From Metallosphaera hakonensis JCM 8857 = DSM 7519 (GTDB taxonomy: Archaea; Thermoproteota; Thermoprotei_A; Sulfolobales; Sulfolobaceae), in NCBI RefSeq assembly GCF_003201675.2, contig NZ_CP029287.2:1240001-1304000 (forward strand): DNA of 64,000 nucleotides, read 5' to 3'. Position numbers and translations under genes: made by a program. Positions 10,184 through 20,539 of this stretch are shown here, piece by piece. The first letter of the stretch is position 1. The number at the start of each line of letters is the position of its first letter. Below the pieces are notes generated by a model. The model did not search any database, was not told the DNA's origin, and worked only from the letters and a program-made list of their open reading frames with translations.

Positions 10184-11947
10184 CTATATCGCATTATCCT
10201 GAGACTGATGTTCGCTTGTACTCTTGAGCTTAGACTTACCTGGTATCATTCTAATTATCTCGTCTTTAAGAACCTTTAAGGTATGCACTCCTATGGATCT
10301 CGCAAATATTTTGCTAATTCTATCGCTTAGCTTTTCTAGTTCAGTATCCCCAGGTACTAAGACAACATAGGGCCTACATCTTCTTGAAATCACATCTGGT
10401 GGCCCAACCTCTATCCTGACACCTTCCTCTGTATTAACTCCAAGACCCAGCTCAAGTTTCACGTTCTTGATATAGTTTTTTTTACCGTATATCATAAATG
10501 AACCCTTGGGCAAGTATTCCCCTGCAGGCGGTGACTTTGAGACTTGCTCTCCATATACCCAAAAAACATCAACGCTGCCTAGCCCGATTTTCCATGCCTT
10601 AGAATAAGAAGCAGCTATTAATGCAGCATCAATTATATCTTTCTCTTGAATTCCTTCTGGATTCTTTATTATAGTCGAAGGTGCCCCTTGGATATCTGCG
10701 TGAAGAAATATGTCCTTATCCTCAAGCATCTTTTTAACTAAACTTTCATTTTGGTCTATATCCCTACCAGCTATTACTAGATAACCGTTTGTCGTGAATG
10801 ACCAATGATATTTCTCGTACCACTCCTTTTTCCTTATTATTAGCTTACTCGCCTCAACCTCAGCTTTTGTCTTGGACAAAAGTTCATCTCTTCTCATCTC
10901 CAGTTCCTTGATAGCCTCCTGGGTTCTCTTAATTTTATTTTCTAGCTCCTTTGCTTTTTCGAAATATATTGTTGCATTCTTAGTAATAGAGATCTTTGGA
11001 TCTAGATCCAGTTTAACTCCGTTGATTTCAATTTCCTTCGAGTTTTCCTTTAATTTATTCTCTACCAGAGTATAGTTTTCCATTATAAGTCTACCCTTTT
11101 GCCTCAGTGTTTCTGCTTCCCTTCTGGTCTCATCCAATGTTTCCAAGAGTTTTGATATGGTCGCGTCTAACTTCTTCACCTCTCCTTCATCAACTGCATT
11201 AGATAGATCGGTCTTTTCCAGGTTTGTAAAATATTCATCCAAAACTTCGTCATAATTAGACCTCTGAACACATCCCGGGAATTGAACTGGCCAGAACGTT
11301 TGTTCTGGAATCAGACAAGGGTGGATCTTACCCTGTTCTATATTATTCATTATTTCTCTCAATTTCTCCTTAATAACGGTAAGTTGGTTCATACTATCAG
11401 CTCTCAAGCCTAGAACGTTTACAAATTCTTGTGGAATGCCTAAGATTCTTGAAAGGGATCCTTTCTTTAGTAACGAGGCGATTTCCTCGTCTTTAAGCGG
11501 AGTTTGAGTAGGAGGTAATACATAAACCTCTCCCGGTCTCATCGTCCTATCTTTAAATCTCCTCTCCTCAGTTACAAACTTTATTTTGCCCTCTTCATCT
11601 GTGACAACTAATATTCCCTTTGGGAGTAGTTCTACGTATAATAAGGAATTGCTAAGTTGAAATTTTAGAATTCTCTCTCCTTCAATAAGATTCACACTTT
11701 TTATTAATTGACCTCTGATCAACTCCCTCAACATTTTAGCCTTAGAATTAAGTTGCCGTTCTCGGTTAAACCTTGTAAAATGAACTCTTTTGCCTGGCTC
11801 TATAATTAATTGCTGATCTCCGTTTGCGCAATGTATCACGAAAATAAATAATCCAGTCTTGGCTGTGGAGAAGATATTATCTATTCTGCATCCTTCAAGC
11901 CTCTTCCTATTTTCAGCTAACCATGCAATCAAATCAACGTAGCTCAT
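10184..11947 (-). CDS. rqcH: Rqc2/NEMF homologue RqcH (NFACT protein)
   Basis: This large NFACT-family protein recognises 50S subunits blocked by peptidyl-tRNA and takes part in ribosome rescue. It has an N-terminal FbpA-like NFACT-N domain (residues 1-200), a long coiled coil at about 265-380, and the NFACT-R (DUF814) domain with DIFLHADIQGAPSTIIKN near 418. The frame opens 12 codons further upstream, but the internal ATG at 11947 gives the usual start (MSYVDLIAWL) and leaves a proper divergent promoter gap to the gene at 11998. Confidence 0.88.
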   Translation of the reverse strand: MSYVDLIAWLAENRKRLEGCRIDNIFSTAKTGLFIFVIHCANGDQQLIIEPGKRVHFTRFNRERQLNSKAKMLRELIRGQLIKSVNLIEGERILKFQLSNSLLYVELLPKGILVVTDEEGKIKFVTEERRFKDRTMRPGEVYVLPPTQTPLKDEEIASLLKKGSLSRILGIPQEFVNVLGLRADSMNQLTVIKEKLREIMNNIEQGKIHPCLIPEQTFWPVQFPGCVQRSNYDEVLDEYFTNLEKTDLSNAVDEGEVKKLDATISKLLETLDETRREAETLRQKGRLIMENYTLVENKLKENSKEIEINGVKLDLDPKISITKNATIYFEKAKELENKIKRTQEAIKELEMRRDELLSKTKAEVEASKLIIRKKEWYEKYHWSFTTNGYLVIAGRDIDQNESLVKKMLEDKDIFLHADIQGAPSTIIKNPEGIQEKDIIDAALIAASYSKAWKIGLGSVDVFWVYGEQVSKSPPAGEYLPKGSFMIYGKKNYIKNVKLELGLGVNTEEGVRIEVGPPDVISRRCRPYVVLVPGDTELEKLSDRISKIFARSIGVHTLKVLKDEIIRMIPGKSKLKSTSEHQSQDNAI

Positions 11948-11997
11948 CGAAAGTTTTCTTGACAACTTTAAAGACATTGTCACCTATAGATTGTAAT

Positions 11998-12246
11998 GTG
12001 GATAGGGAGGATAAATTATTGATTTTAAGGGGAATTATGGGCGGTATAGCCGGATTAATTTCCAATTTTTTACCTAGTTTTTTGATTTCCATAATTGTAA
12101 TGATTATCTTCTACGTGGCTAGCCTGCCTATAGCTATCTATGGTCTCAAGATAAATAATAAGAAGACCACATATACTAAAGGAGCTATCACGTTAATAGT
12201 CGCATGGTTTTTAATACTAATTATTGCATACAACATTCTAGCCTAG
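11998..12246 (+). CDS. EMC6/Rab5ip-like small membrane protein
   Basis: From the GTG at 11998 this is an 82-aa protein (start MDREDKLLILRG) with three hydrophobic segments, matching the size and layout of archaeal EMC6-like proteins, which relate to the eukaryotic ER membrane insertase subunit. A longer frame starting at 11923 would run into the rqcH coding sequence and is rejected. It ends 4 bp before the Mut7-C gene, so the two are probably co-transcribed. Confidence 0.7.
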   Translation: MDREDKLLILRGIMGGIAGLISNFLPSFLISIIVMIIFYVASLPIAIYGLKINNKKTTYTKGAITLIVAWFLILIIAYNILA

Positions 12247-12250
12247 TTCC

Positions 12251-12799
12251 ATGAAATATCGTAAGTTTATAGTTGACGCGATGTTGGGGAAGTTAGCGAG
12301 ATGGCTAAGAATTCTCGGCTATGATACGCTCTATTTCAGGGACATTGAGGATTGGAAAATTCTCAAGATGGCCAAAGACGAGAATAGGATAATTATTACC
12401 AGAGATAGGGCCTTGTGTAACAGGGCGAAAAAGGAGAATGTAGAATGTTTCATGGTAGTCCCTGGAGATGAAATACAAAATACTTTAGCCTTACTCTCAA
12501 AAAAATACGATTTAATCTTAGATGTAAACCCTGACGCATCTAGATGCTCAGAATGCAATAGCGTTCTCGATAAAAGGGATAAAAATTTATGGATCTGCAC
12601 TAAATGCAAAAAAGAGTATTGGAAAGGGAAACATTGGGAAACGATCACTGAGATCCTTATAAAGGCTCAAGCGTTAAAGGATTCATATGGAACTACTAAG
12701 CATAGACGATATAAATCCACAGATAGCAAGGGCGCTCCTCAAAATAGCCAGGAAGTCCATAGAGCAGAAGCTAAAGAAGGAACCCAAGGTAGCCAATAG
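12251..12799 (+). CDS. Mut7-C RNase-domain protein
   Basis: This PIN-like Mut7-C (DUF82) protein shows the N-terminal DAMLGKLARWLRILGYDT signature, an acidic ITRDRAL motif near residue 54, and a C-terminal zinc ribbon with CSECN and CTKCKKEYW near 97 and 115. Family members are about 150-160 aa. Here the last 37 or so residues are an out-of-frame reading of the start of the AMMECR1 gene, so either the genes truly overlap by 113 bp or the stop has been lost. Likely an RNA-processing nuclease. Confidence 0.82.
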   Translation: MKYRKFIVDAMLGKLARWLRILGYDTLYFRDIEDWKILKMAKDENRIIITRDRALCNRAKKENVECFMVVPGDEIQNTLALLSKKYDLILDVNPDASRCSECNSVLDKRDKNLWICTKCKKEYWKGKHWETITEILIKAQALKDSYGTTKHRRYKSTDSKGAPQNSQEVHRAEAKEGTQGSQ

Positions 12800-13355
12800 C
12801 GACCTAGATGATCCCACACTTAACAAATATGGTATGGCATTTGTTACGTTAGAAACCAAATATGGCGAGAATTTTGAACTCAGAGGATGTATTGGTTATG
12901 TAGATGCTGTGGCACCAATTAAGGAGACAGTATCCAAAGCAGCTATAGCTGCTGCTTTCTCAGATCCGAGATTCCCTCCATTGAAACAATACGAACTTGA
13001 TAGTGTAGTAATTGAGATAACAATTCTGACCAAGCCTCAAGTTATCAATGTAACTAATAGGGTTGAGATCCCGTCCAAAGTTAATGTAGGAGAGGACGGA
13101 CTCATTATAGAAAAGGGAATAATGTACTCTGGGCTATTATTACCCCAAGTCCCGATGGAATATTGCTGGGATTCCGAGACTTTTTTAGCAGAGACTTGTA
13201 TTAAAGCTGGATTGGAACCAGACTGCTGGTTGGACGATACTGTTACAGTGAAGAAATTTCAAGGTTTGATTATTCGCGAAAATATAAAAGATAATGATGA
13301 TATCATTATTATGAAGCCATCAGATGTTAAATGTAAGCTAACAAGCTCCACATAA
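12687..13355 (+). CDS. AMMECR1-domain protein
   Basis: This 222-aa protein has the AMMECR1 fold, with the invariant LRGCIGY motif near residue 65, AAFSDPRFPPL near 88 and PQVPMEY(C)W near 152. The family is conserved from archaea to humans and its biochemical role is unresolved. The start at 12687 lies inside the upstream Mut7-C frame; family alignments would be expected to begin here. Confidence 0.88.
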   Translation: MELLSIDDINPQIARALLKIARKSIEQKLKKEPKVANSDLDDPTLNKYGMAFVTLETKYGENFELRGCIGYVDAVAPIKETVSKAAIAAAFSDPRFPPLKQYELDSVVIEITILTKPQVINVTNRVEIPSKVNVGEDGLIIEKGIMYSGLLLPQVPMEYCWDSETFLAETCIKAGLEPDCWLDDTVTVKKFQGLIIRENIKDNDDIIIMKPSDVKCKLTSST

Positions 13356-13469
13356 TGGTAGTTACTTTACTTCCGAAATTTAATTTATTCTATAGTACTA
13401 TACCTCAATTTCTAACCTTTATGATAAACTTTTATTTCCCCTTAAACGAGGTATAAAGAGTGATAAAAC

Positions 13470-14162
13470 ATGGAAGAGGAATATGCTGAGTTATTCACGG
13501 ATGACGTGAAGAACGCTCTCGTGGATGCATTAAGGGATATGAAAGATAACGTTGAGGCACAGGTTTTCATTGATTCTGGAAATCCCAATTGCCAGTACTG
13601 CAACGTTACAGTAAAATTCATGGATTTCGTCAGGCAAGCTACACCAAAGGGACCAGACGGAGACCATCTATTAAAGGTTAAGGTATATGATTTGGCCAAA
13701 GATAAAGAATATTTCTCTAAATTTGAAGTTTCCAGAGTCCCAACTGTCGCCTTTCTCGACGGGAAAATAAGATGGACTGGAGCTCCACTGGGAGAGGAAA
13801 TTAGAGCTCTAGTTGAAACAATAGTTAGACTTTCTCAAGGAGAGAGCGGGTTAAGTCCAGAAACAATTGGCGCAATAAAGGAAAAACTGAACGGAAAAGT
13901 TAAGATAGAGGTTATGGTTACACCTTCATGCCCGTACTGCCCCTATGCTGCCTTACTAGCTCACATGGTAGCCTACGAAGCATGTAAGGTAGAAAAATGC
14001 AACGTTATATCTGACGTAGTTGAATCCTATGAAAATCCAGATATAGCGGAGAAATACCAAGTTATGTCAGTTCCCACAGTCGCCGTGAATGAATCGGTTG
14101 AGTTTATCGGCGTACCACAGGAAGAGAACCTTCTAAATACACTCCTAGAAAAGCAGACTTAG
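13470..14162 (+). CDS. Protein disulfide oxidoreductase (PDO, two thioredoxin folds)
   Basis: This 230-aa glutaredoxin-like protein contains two thioredoxin-fold units with active sites CQYC (residues 41-44) and CPYC (154-157). Hyperthermophilic archaea use PDO, usually with a thioredoxin reductase, to form and reshuffle disulfides in cytoplasmic proteins. A TATA-like TATAAAGAG stands about 20 bp before the ATG. The gene is monocistronic and follows the AMMECR1 gene. Confidence 0.92.
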   Translation: MEEEYAELFTDDVKNALVDALRDMKDNVEAQVFIDSGNPNCQYCNVTVKFMDFVRQATPKGPDGDHLLKVKVYDLAKDKEYFSKFEVSRVPTVAFLDGKIRWTGAPLGEEIRALVETIVRLSQGESGLSPETIGAIKEKLNGKVKIEVMVTPSCPYCPYAALLAHMVAYEACKVEKCNVISDVVESYENPDIAEKYQVMSVPTVAVNESVEFIGVPQEENLLNTLLEKQT

Positions 14163-14217
14163 GAAATTAGCTTTTTGCAAACAAATTTTTATGTTCATTA
14201 AGTAAGCTATTTCTTGA

Positions 14218-14871
14218 ATGAGGAGTTTTATAATAAGGCTATCGGATGAGGAGTATAAGAGATTGGAAGATGAGGCTAGAAATAATGGGTTTGTTCTATT
14301 ATCTGACTATATAAAGTTTAAATTACTGGGAAATACCTCTATCACATCCCTTCAACAAGGAAGTAAGGATCTAAACGAGAGCATGGATTCTATAACCAAT
14401 GAATTATTAAGTGTAAAGAAAAAACTTGGGGAACTGTCGGAAAGAGTAGAGACCATCGAGTCTGCTTTAATAAATAGGCAAACTATTCAACCAAGTGGAA
14501 CTGAACCTAAAAGAGAGAAGAAGGAAGAGAAGAGACCAGTACAGGAACAAAGGAGAAGTGCAATGGACTATCTTAGGGAACAGGGAGTTATGTACGAAAG
14601 CAAAATGTCTAACTTGAAGAATCCAGATGCACTCTTCGACAAGCTAGAGTCTCAGGGTGCTAAAATAATATGGACCGCGGAGGAAAGAATAGCCATGGAT
14701 CCTACTTTTTATAATAACTTCATTGCTAAACTCGCCCAGATCCACACGCCTGATGAGACGGAGGCTCAAAAACATCTTTCTAGACAGGAACATGAATTAT
14801 TCCAGAGATTAAGAAAAACTGGCAGTATATATTTTGATAACCAAGATAAATATTGGAAACTTACTTCGTAA
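14218..14871 (+). CDS. Conserved hypothetical protein with RHH-like N-terminus and coiled coil
   Basis: The first 38 residues ([20 protein letters not shown] and following) resemble a ribbon-helix-helix DNA-binding unit. Residues 50-85 form a coiled coil, followed by a charged linker rich in Lys and Glu (95-110) and a conserved-looking C-terminal domain of about 100 residues. This suggests a DNA-binding protein, but no function is known to me. It converges on dcd with an 11-bp overlap. Confidence 0.7.
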   Translation: MRSFIIRLSDEEYKRLEDEARNNGFVLLSDYIKFKLLGNTSITSLQQGSKDLNESMDSITNELLSVKKKLGELSERVETIESALINRQTIQPSGTEPKREKKEEKRPVQEQRRSAMDYLREQGVMYESKMSNLKNPDALFDKLESQGAKIIWTAEERIAMDPTFYNNFIAKLAQIHTPDETEAQKHLSRQEHELFQRLRKTGSIYFDNQDKYWKLTS

Positions 14872-15379
14872 ATCTTGGCGTTGTAACTCCTCTCTGACCT
14901 TGATATTTACCGCTATATGGTTTCTCTACAGGAGTTAAGGTCTTAGCAAAGATTAAATGCAGAAACCTTGTCCCTCTTTTTATCTTTATAGGGAATCCAG
15001 ACCCCATAACCTCAATTGTAAGCTGACCTTCGAACCCAGCATCGACTATTGTGGGAGGGACTAATAGCCCCAACCTAGCGAAGCTTGATCTCATATTAAC
15101 AAATGCCATAATGTCTTGGGGAAGTCTAAGATACTCCTCAGTTACCAATAGGACATGCTCGTTTGGTCCAATGACGAATTCATTTCCCCTCTCTTTAATG
15201 AAGAACTCGTCTGGATTAAGACCTTCCTCGAAGGTAATACTTGTATTTTTAAATCGTGCTATCTCTTCGCCCACTCTCATATCTATTCCATTTTCCCTGA
15301 CGCTATCCTCAGTCAATGGGTCGATTAGTATCCATTTCTTTTCAAGATAATATCTGAGGTCTCTATCACCTAGGATCAT
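14861..15379 (-). CDS. dcd: dCTP deaminase
   Basis: This 172-aa trimeric dUTPase-fold enzyme makes dUTP from dCTP for thymidylate synthesis. Diagnostic segments are MILGDRDL at the start, NGIDMRVG near 30, RSSFARLGL near 97 and [12 protein letters not shown] near 112, which include the catalytic Glu of the deaminase. The C-terminus ends in a typical Tyr/Gln/Arg-rich stretch ([12 protein letters not shown]). Confidence 0.9.
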   Translation of the reverse strand: MILGDRDLRYYLEKKWILIDPLTEDSVRENGIDMRVGEEIARFKNTSITFEEGLNPDEFFIKERGNEFVIGPNEHVLLVTEEYLRLPQDIMAFVNMRSSFARLGLLVPPTIVDAGFEGQLTIEVMGSGFPIKIKRGTRFLHLIFAKTLTPVEKPYSGKYQGQRGVTTPRFTK

Positions 15380-15641
15380 TCTCCATAAATTATTCTCACG
15401 GATCCTCTCATAAACAGATTGGTACAGTATTATTATACCTTCTCTAACTCTAGAGGATAAGAGACCATTTCATTAAATTCTCAGGTAGTTAGCTTCATTT
15501 CTTCTAAAATGGTTCAAAACCATGATTGACCTTACATGTACTACCACTTATGTTTGCTCAGAGTAACTCTGATACTTCATCAATCAGTTTAACGTGATCA
15601 TCACCAGTTGTATTTTAAATCAATTAATCTGTTATTGAATT

Positions 15642-17438
15642 ATGAAGTTTAAGCTTATCGCAGAGTACTTTGACAAACTTGAAAAAATTTCCTCTAGAAT
15701 ACAATTAACATCACTTTTGTCTGAACTCTTCAAGGATACAGATAAGGAGGTCCTGGATAAGGTAGTTTATCTGATTCAGGGAAGGCTTTGGCCGGACTTC
15801 AAAGGTTTACCGGAAATTGGAATGGGAGAGAAATTTCTGGTCAAGGCAATCGCTATGGCCTTTGGTCAAAAGGAAGACGAGATAGATAAATTATATAAAA
15901 ATATTGGTGATCTAGGGGAAGTTGTATTCACTATCAAGAATAAATCTAAGGCTGTCAACATCTTATCATTTATAGGGAATCCCAACGAAAGTGGAGAACT
16001 AGAAGTAAATGAAGTTTATAACGAACTGGTTAAAATTGCAACAAGTACTGGCGAAGGAAGCAGAGACGTAAAAATTCGTACCTTTACTGGCCTCATAAAG
16101 AAAGCCACTCCACTGGAAGCTAAATACCTTGTCAGGTTTGTGGAAGGTCGACTTAGGCTTGGAATAGGAGATGCGACTGTGCTTGATGCTCTTGCAATTA
16201 CCTTTGGAGGTTCAACTGATTATAGACCTATAATTGAAAGAGCCTATAATCTCAGAGCTGACCTGGGAGATATAGCGAAAATAATTTCCACTGAAGGGCC
16301 AGAGAAACTGAAGAATATCTCTCCTACTCCAGGCATTCCCATAAGACCAATGTTAGCTGAGAGACTCTCTGATCCCAATGAGATCATGGAGAAAATGAAA
16401 GGAAAAGCACTGGTTGATTATAAATACGATGGAGAAAGGGCCCAGATTCACAGAAAAGGAGACCAAGTGTATATCTTTTCGAGAAGAATGGAAAATATCA
16501 CAGATCAGTATATAGATATAATAGATTATGTTAAGCAAAATATTGTCGGTGATAACTTTATTATTGAAGGTGAAATTGTTCCTGTAGATCCACAAAGCAG
16601 CGAAATGAGGCCTTTCCAGGAGCTTATGCATAGAAGGCGTAAAAACGATATAAATGAGGCAATAAAGGAATATCCAGTTAACCTATTCCTGTTTGATTTA
16701 ATGCTATTTAATGACGAGGACTATACAATTAGACCTCTTCTAGAAAGGAGGGAAATCCTGGAGAAATCTCTTAAGGAAAACGACAAGGTACATATGGCGT
16801 CATATATTATAGCCGACAATGTTGATAAGTTGAGGGAGTATTTTTACCAAGCCATCTCTGACGGTGCGGAGGGCGTTATGGTAAAATCCATTGGTCCTGA
16901 TTCTATTTACCAGGCAGGATCTAGAGGTTGGCTTTGGATCAAATTGAAGAAGGACTACCAGAGCGAAATGGCTGACACTGTTGATCTGGTCGTGGTTGGG
17001 GCTTTTTACGGTAAAGGTAAAAGAGGAGGTAAATTTAGCTCGTTGCTGATGGCTGCATATAATCCAGAGAGAGACATATTCGAAACTGTTTGCAAAGTAG
17101 CATCAGGTTTCAGCGATCAGGAACTTGACGACCTTCAGAAAAAAATAGAAAGTATTAAAAGAGAAGAAAGACATCCTAGGGTTTCATCGGAGATGGTACC
17201 TGATGTATGGGTGACGCCATCTCTAGTGGCAGAAATAATAGGTGCAGAAATTACAATATCCCCCTTACACACCTGTTGCAAAGGAGATAGAGGAGGTCTA
17301 TCCATAAGGTTCCCTAGGTTTATAAGGTGGAGAGACGACAAAGGTCCAGAGGACGCCACAACTAACCAAGAAATAATGGAAATGTACTCTAAGCAATTAA
17401 AGAGAGTTGAGGAAAAACCAGTAGATGAAAATATCTAA
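15642..17438 (+). CDS. lig: ATP-dependent DNA ligase
   Basis: This 598-aa replicative DNA ligase seals nicks using ATP. Its layout is an N-terminal DNA-binding domain (1-230), a nucleotidyltransferase domain with adenylated lysine in [12 protein letters not shown] near residue 260, and a C-terminal OB fold containing WIKLKKDY near 433. A TATA-like TTTTAAAT lies about 25 bp before the ATG. It is followed 22 bp later by the beta-CASP nuclease gene, suggesting a repair-related operon. Confidence 0.95.
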   Translation: MKFKLIAEYFDKLEKISSRIQLTSLLSELFKDTDKEVLDKVVYLIQGRLWPDFKGLPEIGMGEKFLVKAIAMAFGQKEDEIDKLYKNIGDLGEVVFTIKNKSKAVNILSFIGNPNESGELEVNEVYNELVKIATSTGEGSRDVKIRTFTGLIKKATPLEAKYLVRFVEGRLRLGIGDATVLDALAITFGGSTDYRPIIERAYNLRADLGDIAKIISTEGPEKLKNISPTPGIPIRPMLAERLSDPNEIMEKMKGKALVDYKYDGERAQIHRKGDQVYIFSRRMENITDQYIDIIDYVKQNIVGDNFIIEGEIVPVDPQSSEMRPFQELMHRRRKNDINEAIKEYPVNLFLFDLMLFNDEDYTIRPLLERREILEKSLKENDKVHMASYIIADNVDKLREYFYQAISDGAEGVMVKSIGPDSIYQAGSRGWLWIKLKKDYQSEMADTVDLVVVGAFYGKGKRGGKFSSLLMAAYNPERDIFETVCKVASGFSDQELDDLQKKIESIKREERHPRVSSEMVPDVWVTPSLVAEIIGAEITISPLHTCCKGDRGGLSIRFPRFIRWRDDKGPEDATTNQEIMEMYSKQLKRVEEKPVDENI

Positions 17439-17460
17439 AGCTAAAGATTATTGGATATAG

Positions 17461-18444
17461 ATGAAGGTAGGCATAGAGCCAAACGGAGCTATCTTAGTTG
17501 GAGAATACTTTACAATAGACGGACATTGGAAGAGGAATTACAGAATAGTTACTCATTTTCACTCAGATCACACGCTTCAACTTCAAAAGAGTGTTTTAGA
17601 ATGCGTGGGAATTATAGCCACGCCTCCAACCATGGAGGTCCTGGAAACTTTGGGATATAAGGTACCGCAAAATAAGAAAATTAACCTTAACTACAGAATT
17701 CCTATTCAAGTGCAGGAAGAGGAATTGACGCTCTACCCATCAGATCACGTGTTCGGATCGGCCCAAGTTGAGATATCTATGCCGTCCGGAACAGTAGCCT
17801 ACACTGGAGATTTCAAGAACCCAGAAAAGAAAACGCCCATATTGCACCCAGATATTCTTGTAATAGAGTCAACCTACGGTAAGCCGGAATTCGTAAGACC
17901 GTTTAAGGGCGAAGTAGAACAATTAATGGCTGACTACGTCAACGACGCAGTGACACACATGCCCGTGAGAATATATGGATATCACGGAAAACTACAGGAA
18001 GCTATGAGAGTTCTCCGAGAGAGAGGGGTAATAGCTCCATTCATTGTGAACGGCAAAATAAGAGACATTACTAAAATCGCCATCTCTTACGGCCTCGAAA
18101 TACAAGACGTTTTTACAACTGAAGAGGCAAGGGATCAAGGTATACTTAAGGATGGGTGGTATATAGAGTTCATGCACTTCAACCAATTTAAAAACAGAAG
18201 TCCAGATCATACGAACTTTATACTATCTGGTTGGGAATTCAATGAAGCCCTAAAAAGGATAGACAAGTACTCCTTTAGTATTGCTTTCAGCGATCACGCC
18301 GACTTTGAGGACCTCATTTATTATGTAGATTCTTCGAAGGCCAAGAAAATAATAGCTGAAGGTGGCAGAAGAGGACATTCCAGGGAACTGGCGACTTACA
18401 TTAGAAAAAGATTGGGTAGAGATGCCATAAGCTTACCCAGTTAA
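17461..18444 (+). CDS. MBL/beta-CASP nuclease (SNM1-like exonuclease)
   Basis: This 327-aa metallo-beta-lactamase-fold protein has the metal motif THFHSDH near residue 31, AYTGDFKNP near 119 and a C-terminal SDHADFEDLIYYV near 281. Proteins of this group are often annotated as mRNA 3'-end processing factor or ligase-associated exonuclease. Its position directly behind the DNA ligase favours a DNA end-processing role, but RNA processing cannot be excluded. Confidence 0.82.
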   Translation: MKVGIEPNGAILVGEYFTIDGHWKRNYRIVTHFHSDHTLQLQKSVLECVGIIATPPTMEVLETLGYKVPQNKKINLNYRIPIQVQEEELTLYPSDHVFGSAQVEISMPSGTVAYTGDFKNPEKKTPILHPDILVIESTYGKPEFVRPFKGEVEQLMADYVNDAVTHMPVRIYGYHGKLQEAMRVLRERGVIAPFIVNGKIRDITKIAISYGLEIQDVFTTEEARDQGILKDGWYIEFMHFNQFKNRSPDHTNFILSGWEFNEALKRIDKYSFSIAFSDHADFEDLIYYVDSSKAKKIIAEGGRRGHSRELATYIRKRLGRDAISLPS

Positions 18445-18509
18445 AGTGACTTAGCACTTAAAGGCCAAGTTCTTTGAAAATCATGATAAAAACTGAAGTA
18501 AAATACAGA

Positions 18510-19019
18510 TCACTTTATTATAATAAGGATATCTCCCTTCTTAACTCCCTGGCCTCCCTTTACTAAGACTTTCTCTACCAATCCGCTAATGGGAGCTGAT
18601 ATTATGGTTTCAGACTTCATTGCCTCTATGGACAGAAGAGGCTGACCCTTATTTACAGCATCCCCTTCTTTTACCCTTACTTGCACTACCCTTCCCTGTA
18701 ACGGGGACATTACTTCACCTTCTTTCCCCTTTATCATTTCATCAAGTGATTGACCTTCCTGAGTCGGCAACTCCGCAATCCTCTCTGCCCTAAATATCCT
18801 CGCATTATCTAGTATGATCCACCCGTTCTCTACTACCACAGAGTGTTCTTCACCGTTAATTCTAAGGAGTAATTCGCCCTCCCGCCGTCCTTGACCGACA
18901 TATTCGATCTCGAACTCATTATTCTCCGTCTTTAGTTTATCCTTATTCTGCTTCTGATCCTGCGCTACGATAAATGTATCGCCACTTTCTGACTGTACCC
19001 TATAGAGTTTCATCACCAC
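18510..19019 (-). CDS. accB: Biotin carboxyl carrier protein of acetyl/propionyl-CoA carboxylase
   Basis: This 169-aa carrier subunit has a C-terminal biotinyl domain with the biotinylated lysine in EAMKSE near residue 135. In Sulfolobales the enzyme carboxylates acetyl-CoA and propionyl-CoA and is the CO2-fixing step of the 3-hydroxypropionate/4-hydroxybutyrate cycle. It overlaps the end of accC by 7 bp. The carboxyltransferase subunit is not in this window, as expected because it lies elsewhere in related genomes. Confidence 0.92.
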   Translation of the reverse strand: MVMKLYRVQSESGDTFIVAQDQKQNKDKLKTENNEFEIEYVGQGRREGELLLRINGEEHSVVVENGWIILDNARIFRAERIAELPTQEGQSLDEMIKGKEGEVMSPLQGRVVQVRVKEGDAVNKGQPLLSIEAMKSETIISAPISGLVEKVLVKGGQGVKKGDILIIIK

Positions 19020-20539
19020 ATCACCCTAGGAGAACTCTGCATTGCTATACCATAACTCTTCCAGCCTGAGCCATTCCTAGTTTGTTCCTGGCTTGTTACT
19101 TTCTTTCTGAGCAATCCCCTACTTTGCAGAAGCACCGCTATGGAAGCCATCATTTCTTCTTCCGCTCTTAATTTCTGGACCATGGAGTCCATTTTCTGAG
19201 AAATATACGCAGTGCTGAACTTCCCTTCTTGGAAATCTGGATCTCTCATTATGAGCTTATAGAGAGGTATAGTGGTTTTGACTCCGCCTATCTTGTAGTC
19301 ATTAAGTGCCCTTATGGCTGTTTGGATAGTGTACGCTCTATTTTCACCATACACAATTAGCTTTGATACCAGTGAATCGTAAAAAGGTGGAACCCAACTT
19401 CCTTCAACCACACCACTATCCACCCTCACGCCAGGCCCACTCGGTTCCTTATAATATGTTATAAATCCAGAACTTCCGCTGAAGTTGTTTATAGGATCTT
19501 CAGAATTAATTCTGAACTCTATAGCAGCCCCTCTAGCTCTCTTATTAAGCTCCTCTTGGGTAAAAGGTAAGTGCTCCCCTGCTGCTAATCTTATCTGGAG
19601 CTTAACCAGATCGATCCTGAAAATTAACTCGGTAATTGGATGTTCCACCTGTAGCCTCTTATTCAGTTCAAGGAAGTAAAATTCCCTGGTAGCATCCGAG
19701 AAAACTGTCTCGAATGTTCCCAATGTGAAATAGTTAATTAATTGTCCATACTTCATTATAGGCTCGAACATTCTCGATCTTTCTTCCATAGTTATTGCCG
19801 GGGAAGGAGCCTCTTCTATTAGTTTCTGGTTTCTTCTCTGAATTGTGCATTCCCTTTCCCAGGCTACCACATAACTTCCGTACTTATCTCCAATGAGCTG
19901 AAACTCTATGTGTCTAGGGTTAACGGCCGCTTTCTCTATATATAGATCTGACTTTCCAAATGCTTGGGAAGCCAACCTCTTATTTCTCTCCCATACGTCT
20001 ATTAACTGGTCAGGAGAGTCAACTTTAGTAATACCTACTCCTCCACCCCCGCTTGCAGCCTTAACCATGATTGGATAGCCTATCCTTTCAGCTATTTTCA
20101 GAGCCTCATCGATAGATCCCACTGGACCATCGGAACCCGGTGCTATCGGTACTCCCGATAGTTGAGCTATTCTCTTCCCATCTAATTTGTCTTTTATTTT
20201 TCTCATTACTTCTGCAGAAGGCCCGATATATGTCATACCTGCCTTCTCTACAGCCTCCACGAAATCTGCATTTTCGGATAGAAACCCATATCCTGGATGT
20301 ACCGCATCTGCGTGAGCCTTCTCCGCTGCATCTATAATATGAGGTATATTGAGATAACTTTCAAGGGCCGGAGACGGACCAACATAATACGCTTCGTCTG
20401 CGTATTTCACATGAACAGCGTACTTGTCAGCCTCTGAATATATAGCAATGGCCTTCATCCCCATCTCTTTAATAGCCTTCATTACTCTGACGGCTATTTC
20501 TCCTCTGTTTGCTACCAGAACACGTGAAAAGGGCGGCAT
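19013..20539 (-). CDS. accC: Biotin carboxylase subunit of acetyl/propionyl-CoA carboxylase
   Basis: This 508-aa ATP-grasp enzyme carboxylates the biotin of AccB. Visible motifs are the start VLVANRGEIAVRVMKA, HPGYGFLSENADF near residue 80, the glycine-rich ATP loop KAASGGGGVGI near 160 and FLELNKRLQVEHPITE near 288. It is the promoter-proximal gene of the accC-accB pair. The last 60 residues beyond the usual end are Arg/Gln-rich and less conserved. Confidence 0.94.
   Translation of the reverse strand: MPPFSRVLVANRGEIAVRVMKAIKEMGMKAIAIYSEADKYAVHVKYADEAYYVGPSPALESYLNIPHIIDAAEKAHADAVHPGYGFLSENADFVEAVEKAGMTYIGPSAEVMRKIKDKLDGKRIAQLSGVPIAPGSDGPVGSIDEALKIAERIGYPIMVKAASGGGGVGITKVDSPDQLIDVWERNKRLASQAFGKSDLYIEKAAVNPRHIEFQLIGDKYGSYVVAWERECTIQRRNQKLIEEAPSPAITMEERSRMFEPIMKYGQLINYFTLGTFETVFSDATREFYFLELNKRLQVEHPITELIFRIDLVKLQIRLAAGEHLPFTQEELNKRARGAAIEFRINSEDPINNFSGSSGFITYYKEPSGPGVRVDSGVVEGSWVPPFYDSLVSKLIVYGENRAYTIQTAIRALNDYKIGGVKTTIPLYKLIMRDPDFQEGKFSTAYISQKMDSMVQKLRAEEEMMASIAVLLQSRGLLRKKVTSQEQTRNGSGWKSYGIAMQSSPRVMW

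Noticed and set aside
11923-11997. Upstream extension of the EMC6-like protein to 11923
   Set aside because: It would overlap the start of rqcH and add a non-family N-terminus; the GTG at 11998 gives the expected protein.
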